Positions 6,924-15,387 of a DNA stretch of 40,190 bases are shown one piece after another (positions within the stretch are counted from its first letter, which is position 1; every line of letters begins with the position of its first letter). The DNA is from an uncultured Geobacteraceae bacterium (lineage in GTDB: Bacteria; Desulfobacterota; Desulfuromonadia; Geobacterales; Pseudopelobacteraceae). The position numbers and the translations under genes were made by a program. The notes beneath the pieces are model-generated. The model was not told the origin of the DNA, ran no database searches, and was given only the letters and a program-made list of their open reading frames with translations. The DNA lies in assembly GCA_903845365.1 (NCBI GenBank), contig CAIMXI010000051.1:1-40190 (forward strand), in the 5' to 3' direction.

Positions 6924-9803
6924 TTACAAAACCGCTTTCAGATACTCCGTAGTCCGTTCTCGTTTTTCTTTTTCAACCGCCTTCGGGTCTACTTCGACGA
7001 ACTTCTCATCCGGCGTGATCTTGAAGAGCGGCTGCCCTTTCTGGACGATGGAGCCATCTCCGCTCTGGATGACAATCTTGTCGATTGTGCCTGAGTAAGT
7101 TGCCCGGACGGTATTAAACATCTTCATGACTTCGATGATATACAGCGCCTGACCCTTTTCAAAATGCATCCCTTCATGAACGAAAGTCGGCAGTCCTGGC
7201 GCTTCCTGGCCGTAATACATGCCGCCACACATAGCGACTACTTCGTCGGCTTTCGTCGCAGGAGGCGGAACCAGAATTTTTTTCATGCGGAGCTGAAGAT
7301 CTGTATCAAAAAGGTAATCCGGAATGGTTACTTCAAGATCATCTTCGACCTTGAAATCCCAGAAGTTGGTTTTATCTGCGACCAGGAACAACATCCCGAG
7401 CAGTTCAACCCCGGCCTCAAAACCGAAGTGTGATGAACGTATCTTCTCCCACAGTTCGGCTGAAAAACCACCTTGAGGCTTCTCCTTCTGAAGAATGGCG
7501 TCAAGTTTTGCATGGTCATCGGCACCCAGATTGAATTTCTCGTTGAGCGTTTCGTAGAAGCTGAGCGCTCTCTGCAGAACCTCGTTATCATGACTCCAGA
7601 TGACTTCGGCAGCGGGTACGTGGCGCCGGTAGCGCATATTCAGATAATTGTAGGTTTCATTGAGAATGATCAGCGGGTTTTTCAACCAGACTACGCTCCC
7701 CTTTTCGATCTTGAAGTTCTTCCGGTTGAGGCTCAACCAACCGGCCAACAGATGCGGATCTTCGATGAATTTTTCGATCGGACGGGTTACCAGGGTTCCC
7801 TTGCGATCAAGCGTCTGTGACATGGTTTTGGCGACATCCGGCTGATTCGGGAACTGGTCGGCAATCATCTTAGCGTAATGCTTCTTCATCTGGATAAAGG
7901 CAAAAACCGGATCAAGCTTGCTTGCCTCTTCCTTTAAAAGGCCGACCAGCGTCAAATACGGCACGACGAAGCGGGTAGTCGGCTTGGCCATTACGTTATA
8001 GCCGAGGAACCAGTTGACCAGGCCGTAATGGAACTCAAGATTGGTGCCGACATCGTTGCCGCGTAATGTCGTATGGCAGAGGACTTTTGCCATCTGCTGG
8101 TAGCTCTCAAGGCGGTCGTCACCCTTCGTAAGGAGCAGTGCGATGTTGGAATCGTATGCCCCGGCGACCCGATAACGCATGAACATTCCTGTGTCGGGAT
8201 TAACCAGGCAGATACCCTGATCATCGCGGATTTCACCTTCAATCGGCTTTGACCAGTAACGGATCATGCCACCCGCGTGCGGAGATAGTGACGCGTCGGT
8301 GGCATTCAGACGCGCTTCGGCGGAGGCGTTGAAACGGACGAAACGCTCTGGTTTCGGCAACCGCTCCTTGTGGCGGGCGATAAGCGCCATCGCTTCGACG
8401 AGTGACTCAACGACAAAGAAGTCATTCTTGTCTTTGGGGTTGGTGAATTTAAGGCTGTAGCAGAGTTCGGTAACACGATGCTCAACCTGAATACGGGTGT
8501 TTACCTCCATGAAATAGTGACGGTCACGGTCAACAATGCACTCGAAGGTTGATGCGGAATCAAGACCGACCGCCAACCCGAAACGAGCCGACTCTTCCTC
8601 CATACGCTTAAGCACCTTCAAATCGCTCTCAAGCGCCTTTACCTCTGCCTTACGGCCCGCTTTTTTGGCACTTTCAATGGCGGTGGTCAACCCTTCCTGG
8701 GTAACAGAAATCTCCAGCAGTTTTTGCTCATGCATCTGAAGGGAGCAATCACGTCCACCTAAAGAGACGCACCAGACACCATTACCGAGCAGTTGGATTT
8801 CATTGTGGCGGGTCTGTTCAATGTTTAGCTCAACCAGCACATTTTTATTGTCGCCAACTCCATTGGCCTTAACCTCATTCAGCACTTCACGCACCAGCGT
8901 CGGCGCTTCCTTGGCAGCTTCTGCAATCTGTTTGTCGGTTGCTTTCTTGAGCGTCAGAAGGGAGGCGCCGAGGATACGCTGACCTTTACCGCCGCCGCCA
9001 CCGATCGCTTTAATACGGAAGCGGCTCTGCGGATGCTTTTTAAAGAGCTCGACAACTTCTATCTGCACCTGGGCACAGAGCTCTTCAATCGAGAACAGGT
9101 CAACTCCCTTGCGATACGAGGCCATCAGGATGTGATCTGCCAGATCCGCTAGATCAATCTTCTTATCGCCCAGAACCTTCTTGTCGCAATCGAGTCCTTC
9201 AGCGTCGGCAATTTTAAGCAGTTTTTCGCGAGTCGGGAACTTTTTCAGCAGCGTCAGCGCCGTGATATTGTTGATACCGGGGGTAACACTGACATTGACC
9301 GCCAGGGCGGTGCGTTTGGCTTCGTCTTTTTTTCCGGCTTTTGCCTGTGTTCCGGCACATGGTCCGATAAATTTGAGCCCGGCGTTTTCGATGGTCGCGA
9401 CAAACTCTTCATCCTCAGCCATGAAGCCGTAGCCGGCGAAAACAGAGTCATAGCCGTTATCTTTGGCAATGGTAATAATCTGGGTCATTCGCTCGACACG
9501 TTCTTCCTTGCTGGCTCCACTGTAATCGGGCACCCGGTGGACACGGGTAGAATCGGTCAACTGGCGCAGTTCCGGAGCCAGAGCGTTCGGGTAGACGATG
9601 GAATCCTTCTCGGAGAGGAGAATGCCGTAATGGGAAATCCCCATCTCGGTATAAACATCCATCGCCTCTTTGCGAATCGGTCCACGGCAGACGATCAGTG
9701 GCTTTAAGTCTTCACAGGCAAAAGAGCGTACCCATTCGGATTGTGACAGGCTCAGGCGACGGTCGCGGTGGATCAAAGGGTTGTGCTTGTAATAATCAGT
9801 CAT
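6924..9803 (-). CDS. Biotin carboxylase / biotin carboxyl carrier protein (acyl-CoA carboxylase alpha subunit)
   Basis: A 959-residue protein that carboxylates its own biotin using ATP and bicarbonate; together with the neighbouring carboxyltransferase it should make methylmalonyl-CoA from propionyl-CoA. The N-terminal half is a biotin carboxylase: a glycine-rich ATP-grasp loop (AIGGGGGKGQRIL), SLGGRDCSLQMHEQKLLE, and MEVNTRIQVEHRVTE with catalytic Glu and Arg. The C-terminus is a biotinyl domain whose EVMKM places biotin on Lys894. Between them lie roughly 250 residues, much more than in the usual ~500-residue enzyme, with no motif I recognise. Pyruvate carboxylase is unlikely because no pyruvate-binding TIM barrel is present. 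Biotin carboxylases of this long form are familiar from Geobacter-type genomes. Substrate specificity is inferred from context. Confidence 0.8.
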   Translation of the reverse strand: MTDYYKHNPLIHRDRRLSLSQSEWVRSFACEDLKPLIVCRGPIRKEAMDVYTEMGISHYGILLSEKDSIVYPNALAPELRQLTDSTRVHRVPDYSGASKEERVERMTQIITIAKDNGYDSVFAGYGFMAEDEEFVATIENAGLKFIGPCAGTQAKAGKKDEAKRTALAVNVSVTPGINNITALTLLKKFPTREKLLKIADAEGLDCDKKVLGDKKIDLADLADHILMASYRKGVDLFSIEELCAQVQIEVVELFKKHPQSRFRIKAIGGGGGKGQRILGASLLTLKKATDKQIAEAAKEAPTLVREVLNEVKANGVGDNKNVLVELNIEQTRHNEIQLLGNGVWCVSLGGRDCSLQMHEQKLLEISVTQEGLTTAIESAKKAGRKAEVKALESDLKVLKRMEEESARFGLAVGLDSASTFECIVDRDRHYFMEVNTRIQVEHRVTELCYSLKFTNPKDKNDFFVVESLVEAMALIARHKERLPKPERFVRFNASAEARLNATDASLSPHAGGMIRYWSKPIEGEIRDDQGICLVNPDTGMFMRYRVAGAYDSNIALLLTKGDDRLESYQQMAKVLCHTTLRGNDVGTNLEFHYGLVNWFLGYNVMAKPTTRFVVPYLTLVGLLKEEASKLDPVFAFIQMKKHYAKMIADQFPNQPDVAKTMSQTLDRKGTLVTRPIEKFIEDPHLLAGWLSLNRKNFKIEKGSVVWLKNPLIILNETYNYLNMRYRRHVPAAEVIWSHDNEVLQRALSFYETLNEKFNLGADDHAKLDAILQKEKPQGGFSAELWEKIRSSHFGFEAGVELLGMLFLVADKTNFWDFKVEDDLEVTIPDYLFDTDLQLRMKKILVPPPATKADEVVAMCGGMYYGQEAPGLPTFVHEGMHFEKGQALYIIEVMKMFNTVRATYSGTIDKIVIQSGDGSIVQKGQPLFKITPDEKFVEVDPKAVEKEKRERTTEYLKAVL

Positions 9804-9843
9804 CGCAATGTATCTCCAATCATGTAGTCGGATAAAATTTATA

Positions 9844-11568
9844 TCAATGGAACTCTCTCTGGATGCCGCCCATCGGCGATGGCTTGTAATGGCGCAGGAA
9901 GAAGTTCATGTTTTCGCCCAATACCTTTCTTAGATCGGTAGGCATGACGATTGACGATATCGAACCAAGCGCCAGACCTTCTCTCGGGTTCATCAACTCT
10001 TTCTCGTATCGGGTGCTAAGTGCACCTTCCTGCAGTTTCAGCCACTCTCCGGCCTCTTTTTCAGCATCTTTTTTGGCATCATCACCATTCATTCCGGCTG
10101 CGATGCGCTCTTTGACGCCGGTTTTTACCATATCAGCAGCAGTGCCGCGAATCTTGCGCATTTCATCCTTGTAGACAAACTCCTTACCTGCCGGTCCCAT
10201 AACCGCGAGACGGGTAGTCGGAAGCGCCAGAACCAGATCGGCACCGGTCGGGTAGTTGTTGTAGGATGCGTAGGCACCTCCGTAGGCGTTACGCAGGATC
10301 AGCAGAATACGCGGTGTACGGACATCGACGATGGAGTCGAGCATCGTGCGACCGGCCTGAACGATGCCGCGTGACTCCTGCTCTCGACCGGGAAGGAAAC
10401 CGGTGGTATCTTCCATGAAAATGATCGGAATATTGTAAATATTGCAGAAGCGGACAAAACGGGCGATTTTGACGGCTGAGTCGCAATCAATCTGACCGGA
10501 GGCCACTGCGCTGTTATTGGCACAGAAACCGACAACATTGCCATCAAGGCGGCCAAAGGCTGTGACAACTTCACGGGCGCGCTCCGGCTGCAGCTCAAAA
10601 TAATCGCCGTGATCGCATATCTGCTGGATCACGATTGAGACGTCGAACGGGGTGTTGAAGCCGGTCGGCGAGTTAAACGCTTTTTTCAGCAGCGTGTTGA
10701 TCTCCCAGGTTTTCCGGTCAAGTGGGTCACTGGTCGGCAGATAGGGGGACATCACACTGTTGTTGTCGGGAATATAGGAGAGCAGCCGCAGCGCCTGCCG
10801 AAGAGCCGCAACTTCGTCATTAACGGTTAAATCGGCAACGCCGGACTTGCCATGGACTTTAGGACCGCCCAACTCCTCAGGTGTAATATCTTCGCCAAGC
10901 ACCGATTTGACAACACCAGGCCCGGTCAAACCGAAGAAGGTGTCATTCGGCTGAATGACAAAACTCCCTTGGCGTGGAAGATAGCTGCCGCCACCGGCGT
11001 TAAAACCGAACATGCACATGATGGAGGGGACGACGCCACTGATTTTGCGCAGTGCCGTAAATGCCTCGGCATAGCCGTCAAGACCGCCGACACCGGCAGG
11101 CACAAAAGCGCCGGCACTGTCGTTCATGCCGATAACCGGAATACCCTTTTCCCCCGCCATGTTAAACAGTTTGGCAAGTTTGCTGCCGTTGGTAGCATCG
11201 ATTGAGCCGGCTCGCACGGTGAAATCATGCCCGTAAATGGCAACGTCACGCCCCTCTACGTTGATAATGCCGGTAACCAGAGAAGCGCCGTCCAGATTTT
11301 TGCCCCAGTTCTGGAAGAGGATATTCGGCTGACTGGCTGTCAAGGTGCGAATGCGCTCCCACACGGTCATGCGCTTCTTGAAGTGCTGCTTCTCGATCTG
11401 GTCGATGCTGACCGAATGAATCGGTCGCTGAATCAGATCGTATCCCGCCTGCATGGCCTCTTCGTAGCCACCTTTTTTGCCCGGGATTTCACCAGGAATG
11501 TTAAATTCCTGCGTTTCTGGCGGTGCGAACGGGTTTTTCAGTGATGGTTTAATTGCAGTTTTTGACAT
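9844..11568 (-). CDS. Acyl-CoA (probably propionyl-CoA) carboxylase, carboxyltransferase beta subunit
   Basis: A protein of about 574 residues of the crotonase-fold carboxyltransferase family (PccB, MmdA, GcdA relatives). It moves the carboxyl group from biotin to the acyl-CoA. Both halves are visible: [20 protein letters not shown] with [15 protein letters not shown] in the first, and [33 protein letters not shown] and [20 protein letters not shown] in the second. The last includes the oxyanion-hole glycines. The chosen start, ATG 11568, lies nine bases after AGGAAGG; the longer frame to 11652 would run into the regulator gene. It sits upstream of the biotin carboxylase gene with a 40-base gap. 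A decarboxylase partner role (methylmalonyl-CoA decarboxylase) is possible, but the adjacent biotin carboxylase argues for ATP-driven carboxylation. Confidence 0.85.
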   Translation of the reverse strand: MSKTAIKPSLKNPFAPPETQEFNIPGEIPGKKGGYEEAMQAGYDLIQRPIHSVSIDQIEKQHFKKRMTVWERIRTLTASQPNILFQNWGKNLDGASLVTGIINVEGRDVAIYGHDFTVRAGSIDATNGSKLAKLFNMAGEKGIPVIGMNDSAGAFVPAGVGGLDGYAEAFTALRKISGVVPSIMCMFGFNAGGGSYLPRQGSFVIQPNDTFFGLTGPGVVKSVLGEDITPEELGGPKVHGKSGVADLTVNDEVAALRQALRLLSYIPDNNSVMSPYLPTSDPLDRKTWEINTLLKKAFNSPTGFNTPFDVSIVIQQICDHGDYFELQPERAREVVTAFGRLDGNVVGFCANNSAVASGQIDCDSAVKIARFVRFCNIYNIPIIFMEDTTGFLPGREQESRGIVQAGRTMLDSIVDVRTPRILLILRNAYGGAYASYNNYPTGADLVLALPTTRLAVMGPAGKEFVYKDEMRKIRGTAADMVKTGVKERIAAGMNGDDAKKDAEKEAGEWLKLQEGALSTRYEKELMNPREGLALGSISSIVMPTDLRKVLGENMNFFLRHYKPSPMGGIQREFH

Positions 11569-11590
11569 CTTCGCCATCCTTCCTGTTTGA

Positions 11591-11600
11591 TTGTATACAT
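11591..11600. promoter_or_regulatory. TTGTATACAT site before the carboxyltransferase gene
   Basis: This ten-base near-palindrome lies between the regulator stop and the carboxyltransferase start. It matches the perfect TTGTATACAA at 12221-12230 in nine of ten positions. Two such sites bracketing the XRE-cupin gene suggest an operator for that regulator, giving it both self-control and control of the carboxylase genes. Confidence 0.4.
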
Positions 11601-11611
11601 ACTTGATCTGT

Positions 11612-12175
11612 TTAACGTGTAACGACGGCCAGCACCTTAACTTCTCTGCCATCCTTTGAAAGCAGGCGATGCTTTAAAGATGAATCAAAATATACACAGT
11701 CCCCCTCTTCGAGAATAATCCGGTTTTCGTCAAGGAGGAGTTCTGCGGTTCCGCTCATAACAAAGAGAAACTCTTCGCCGTCGTGATTGTAGGTGTTCTC
11801 TTCAAGCGCCTTTTCGGTAATGGAAAGCAGAAAAGGTTCCATCTTCTTGTTTTGCTTATGAAATGACAGCGATTCGTATGAATATCCCTGACTGGTGCCG
11901 GCTCTTGAGATAACACGGGGAATAGATTTGCGCTCGTGCGACCGGACAACTTCATAGCGGCACTCTTCTTCATCCTCGGTAAAAAAAAGACCGATCTTTA
12001 CATCAAAGAACTTGGCGATTCTGGACAGGGTTGCAATCGGTGGTGAAACATTATTATTTTCAATCTGGGAAATAAGTGCGGGCGAAAAACCGGTCTCTTT
12101 GGCCACAGCCTGGAGTGTCAGCTTTTTTGAAAGGCGGAGCTTTTTAATTTTAGCCCCGATGTTGAATTCGCGCAT
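11612..12175 (-). CDS. XRE-cupin transcriptional regulator of the carboxylase operon
   Basis: A 187-residue protein with an N-terminal helix-turn-helix of the XRE class ([20 protein letters not shown], then [20 protein letters not shown]) and a C-terminal cupin barrel ([36 protein letters not shown]). This combination is common among regulators of small-molecule metabolism, where the cupin senses a ligand, possibly an acyl-CoA or organic acid here. It is encoded 43 bases upstream of the carboxyltransferase gene in the same direction, so it very likely controls the propionyl-CoA carboxylation operon. Paired TTGTATACAA-type sites before itself and before the carboxyltransferase support this. 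Length is normal for the family. Confidence 0.8.
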   Translation of the reverse strand: MREFNIGAKIKKLRLSKKLTLQAVAKETGFSPALISQIENNNVSPPIATLSRIAKFFDVKIGLFFTEDEEECRYEVVRSHERKSIPRVISRAGTSQGYSYESLSFHKQNKKMEPFLLSITEKALEENTYNHDGEEFLFVMSGTAELLLDENRIILEEGDCVYFDSSLKHRLLSKDGREVKVLAVVTR

Positions 12176-12219
12176 TCAAGCCTCTGACAATAAAAGTAGA
12201 ACTCGGTTTCAGTGCGGGG

Positions 12220-12248
12220 TTTGTATACAATTTGCTTTACAATGTCAA
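12220..12248 (-). promoter_or_regulatory. Promoter of the XRE-cupin gene with overlapping TTGTATACAA operator
   Basis: On the minus strand a perfect -35 box, TTGACA (12243-12248), is followed 15 bases on by TATACA or 17 bases on by TACAAA. The perfect palindrome TTGTATACAA (12221-12230) overlaps either -10 choice, so a bound regulator would block transcription. This fits autorepression by the XRE-cupin protein. Confidence 0.5.
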
Positions 12249-12323
12249 TAAAATTCCTTCTACAGAAGCTAAAAAAACAACAGCAGGGGTAAAATAAGTT
12301 TACCTCAGGTAAATTCGTCTCTT

Positions 12324-13604
12324 TTACGGTTTCAGCTTGCGGGCCAACAACTGCAGTGTATGAACTACCTCAGTATTCGAGCCATGTTGTTTGAGGCCGT
12401 CTGCCAGTTGCATCATGCAGCCGGGACAGCCTGTCGCAACAGCCTGGGCCCCGGTGGCCTCTATTGCCGCACTTTTCCCGTTGTTAATATTCATGGACGA
12501 ATCGTAGTGATATACATTGAACGTCCCCCCGAGGCCGCAACATTGGTCGGCACCAGCCATCTCCACAAGCGTAACTCCTGGTGTTCCCTTTAGCAGCTCT
12601 CTTGGTTGTTTGACAACTCCTCGCGTACGCAGATGACACGGGTCATGGTAGGTAACGCTGATCTCTTCGCCACTGCCGGTTTCAGTGGTTTCAAGCCCCA
12701 ACAGGTGTAGCAGTTGAGAAGCATCCACCGTTTTTTTCGCCAAAGCATCGAGCCGCTCACGCAGCTCCGGATTACGCTTTCCCACCACAAGCGGGTAGAG
12801 GCGATGCAGGGCGCCGCTACAGGTAGCACAGGCGCTCATGACGTAATCAACTTCGTATTTCTCAAATTCGGCCAGGTTTTTTTCGGCAAGATCGCGCACC
12901 GTTGCCAGGTCACCGCCTGACATACCAGGCAATCCACAGCACTGCTGCCCTTTGGGAATAATAATCGTACAGCCAAGGTGACGAAAAAGAGCCAGGGCGG
13001 CCTCACCAACTTCGGTATAAACGAAATTGGTCATACAGCCGACAAAAAAGGCAATGTGCGGCTTGCCCGGTTCCCCCGGAATGACTTCCGGATGCTGATC
13101 CATAAAACTGTTTTCTGCAATTTCAGGGATGAAGCGCGTATTACCAACAAACGGCATCGGAAACCGGAGACGCAGACCGGATTTCTCCGGAACTTTTTTA
13201 AAGAACAGCGGCCCTAAGAGTGAAGCCATTTTAGACCCCATCTTCATCCGGGTTCTACTTTTAATTACCTGACCAACCGCCGCATGAAATGTTGTCAGAC
13301 CGCGCTTCTTCGCAAGTGATTCACGGGCTGCAATAACGATCTCATCTGTCGGGACGTCATTCGGGCATTTATCCACACAACTGCCGCAGAGCAGGCATTT
13401 CGACATCGCCAGATACGTCTGGTCATCCAGATCTATATCGTCAGCAAGGATATGCTGCGCCAACGCCACCTTGCCGCGAGCCACCGCAGGTTCACGCTGA
13501 AACGCCGTAAAGGCGGGACAGTTCTGACGGCAGGCACCGCACTTGACGCATTTCTTTAACTGGTCTTCAACCCGTTTGAGGGGATCTTGAATTTTGTTCG
13601 ACAT
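12324..13604 (-). CDS. GlcF/LldE-type Fe-S oxidoreductase with two CCG domains
   Basis: A protein of about 426 residues. Two ferredoxin-type clusters are visible near the N-terminus (Cys19, 22, 25, 29 and Cys70, 73, 76, 80, each CxxCxxCxxxCP). Two cysteine-rich CCG domains follow (CCGLPGMSGG with CATCSG, then CCGLGGTF with GCPGC). This is the build of the iron-sulfur subunit of glycolate or D-lactate oxidases, passing electrons from a flavoprotein to quinone or another carrier. The usual FAD-linked partner (GlcD-like) is not in the window, so the substrate is uncertain. ATG 13604 is preferred over 13628 because AAGAAAGG precedes it and because the longer frame starts within the repeat element. 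Confidence 0.8.
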   Translation of the reverse strand: MSNKIQDPLKRVEDQLKKCVKCGACRQNCPAFTAFQREPAVARGKVALAQHILADDIDLDDQTYLAMSKCLLCGSCVDKCPNDVPTDEIVIAARESLAKKRGLTTFHAAVGQVIKSRTRMKMGSKMASLLGPLFFKKVPEKSGLRLRFPMPFVGNTRFIPEIAENSFMDQHPEVIPGEPGKPHIAFFVGCMTNFVYTEVGEAALALFRHLGCTIIIPKGQQCCGLPGMSGGDLATVRDLAEKNLAEFEKYEVDYVMSACATCSGALHRLYPLVVGKRNPELRERLDALAKKTVDASQLLHLLGLETTETGSGEEISVTYHDPCHLRTRGVVKQPRELLKGTPGVTLVEMAGADQCCGLGGTFNVYHYDSSMNINNGKSAAIEATGAQAVATGCPGCMMQLADGLKQHGSNTEVVHTLQLLARKLKP

Positions 13605-13621
13605 TTTAAAACCTTTCTTTA

Positions 13622-13770
13622 ATAACACGGAGCAACGGAGAAACGGAGAAAAACAAAGACGAATCAGACGAATCTTCTTGAAAAAGCCTTTTTGAAACTC
13701 ACCTTTATGGTGAAGGTAGTATCTTGTGTAAGATCTTGATTTCTCTGTTGCTCCGTTGCTCCGTGTTATT
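13622..13770. repeat. CGGAG inverted-repeat element, copy D (149 bp, no ORF)
   Basis: Left arm ATAACACGGAGCAACGGAGA and right arm TCTCTGTTGCTCCGTTGCTC plus CGTGTTATT are inverted copies. They share a GCAACGGAG variant absent from the other copies, so both arms changed together. The right arm supplies the TAA stop codon of trmFO (13766-13768). The leader between the left arm and the downstream ATG is almost the same as that between copy B and mce. Confidence 0.85.
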
Positions 13771-15091
13771 CAGATTTTATTCTCCACTCTTCCAACGAAG
13801 CCAGCGCCCGCTCCGCAAGCTTCTGGCGCCGCTCTTTCTTCCTGATTCTTCCCGGTAACTCTGGAAACAGTCCATAATTCACATTCATCGGCTGAAAATG
13901 TTTCACATCGGCATTTGTAATGTGCCGCATCAATGCGCCGAGAGCGGTCTCCGGCGACGGCACAGGGATCGGTCGTTCCTGAACGAAATGAGCGGCGGCT
14001 ATACCGGCAAGAAAACCGCTGGCGGCCGACTCTACATACCCTTCCACACCGGTGATCTGTCCGGCGAAAAAGATTCGCGGGTCGCTTTTCAGGCGCTGGC
14101 TTATATCCAGCAGAGCCGGAGAGTTGATAAACGTATTTCGATGCATGGAGCCGAGACGCACGAACTCGGCGTTTTCCAGTCCAGGTATCATGCGGAACAG
14201 CCGCCGCTGTTCCGGCCAGGTCAGCTTGGTCTGAAAGCCGACCAGATTATACATGGTCTTTTCACGATTCTCGGCACGGAGCTGAATGACGGCGTGAGCC
14301 TCGTGCCCTGTGTGGCTATTTAGCAGGCCGACCGGCTTCATCGGACCGAAGCGCAGGGTCTCAACGCCGCGTGAGGCGAGTTCCTCCACCGGCATGCACC
14401 CTTCGAAGTGAACTACTTTTTCAAAGTCGCGCGCCGGAACCTTCTCCCCACGATTCAGTTCATTGATAAACGCCAGATATTCTTGTTCATTGAGCGGGCA
14501 GTTGAGGTAATCATCGCCATCACCTTTCCCGTAGCGTGACGCAGCAAATATTTTTGTCATATCGAGCGAATCGGCAGTAACGATCGGTGCGATGGCGTCG
14601 TAGAAGTAAAGCCGGTCACCGGTCAGATGCGACAGGGAAGCGGTCAGGGCATCGCTGGTGAGTGGGCCGGAGGCGATGATAACAACACCTTCAGCCGGAA
14701 TCTCAACACATTCACCCCGCTCAACCCGGATCAGCGGATGAGATTCTATCTTGGCGGTAACATAGGCGGAAAACAGCAGACGATCAACCGCAAGAGCCCC
14801 CCCGGCCGGAACCGAAGTAGCCTCGGCTGCCTCCATTGTCAAAGAGCCGCAGCGCCGCAACTCCTCTTTCAGCAATCCCACGGCATTGTCAAGTGAGATC
14901 CCGCGCAGGGAATTGGAGCAGACAAGTTCAGCCAGACCTGGCAGTTCGTGAGCGGGAGAGAAACGGAGAGGTTTCATTTCATAAAGGATAACGGAGACCC
15001 CGCGCTCCGCAGCCTGCCAGGCAGCCTCGCATCCGGCAAGACCGCCACCGATAATGGTTATGTGAGTATTTTGTTCTCTACTGTTTGCCAA
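13766..15091 (-). CDS. trmFO: tRNA (uracil-54-C5)-methyltransferase, folate/FAD-dependent
   Basis: A protein of about 441 residues that makes m5U54 in the T-loop of tRNA using methylenetetrahydrofolate and FADH2. The FAD-binding start is [20 protein letters not shown]. Family blocks include LVCSNSLRG and [20 protein letters not shown], containing the two cysteines proposed to act in catalysis, and the C-terminal [14 protein letters not shown]-like motif ([18 protein letters not shown]). TTG at 15091 is a better start than ATG 15118 because AGGAG lies seven bases before it and the protein then begins MANSREQ. The C-terminus ends in the arm of repeat copy D, which provides the stop. It is a single gene not functionally tied to its neighbours. 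Confidence 0.9.
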   Translation of the reverse strand: MANSREQNTHITIIGGGLAGCEAAWQAAERGVSVILYEMKPLRFSPAHELPGLAELVCSNSLRGISLDNAVGLLKEELRRCGSLTMEAAEATSVPAGGALAVDRLLFSAYVTAKIESHPLIRVERGECVEIPAEGVVIIASGPLTSDALTASLSHLTGDRLYFYDAIAPIVTADSLDMTKIFAASRYGKGDGDDYLNCPLNEQEYLAFINELNRGEKVPARDFEKVVHFEGCMPVEELASRGVETLRFGPMKPVGLLNSHTGHEAHAVIQLRAENREKTMYNLVGFQTKLTWPEQRRLFRMIPGLENAEFVRLGSMHRNTFINSPALLDISQRLKSDPRIFFAGQITGVEGYVESAASGFLAGIAAAHFVQERPIPVPSPETALGALMRHITNADVKHFQPMNVNYGLFPELPGRIRKKERRQKLAERALASLEEWRIKSE

Positions 15092-15290
15092 AGGGGTTCT
15101 CCTTGATTTGTCCAGCATCTATATTCAGTTATTGCCCTCACTATCTAAGCATTTACTGGAAAGAATCCGTTTCGTCAATCGGCTTTGGTATTTGGCCCAC
15201 CATCGACGTCCAAAATTGCCCCGCGCTCTTCTCACAAATAAGTTCAAATCATTTCTGGCGAATAACGTTTCTTTCGATCAAATTCTAATT

Positions 15291-15317
15291 TGCATCTTAG
15301 ATGCATTTATGCATAAT
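15291..15317 (+). promoter_or_regulatory. Palindrome and weak promoter upstream of the sigma-54 activator gene
   Basis: A perfect 7-1-7 palindrome, TGCATCT-T-AGATGCA, covers 15291-15305 and is followed by a second one, ATGCAT, then CATAAT (15312-15317), a plausible -10 box. It sits about 70-100 bases before the activator's start in a 296-base divergent gap that otherwise shows nothing recognisable. It could be an operator for the activator itself or for an unlinked regulator. Confidence 0.3.
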
Positions 15318-15387
15318 GCGCACAAGATGTTACTGTTGAACAAATAATCCCTCTCCCTTGGCGGGGAAAAATAAAGAGGAATAGAAA

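Noticed and set aside
6924-9803. Pyruvate carboxylase
   Set aside because: No carboxyltransferase TIM barrel of the pyruvate type is present, and a separate acyl-CoA carboxyltransferase gene is adjacent.
11569-11652. Longer N-terminus for the carboxyltransferase
   Set aside because: It overlaps the regulator gene and has no family similarity; AGGAAGG supports ATG 11568.
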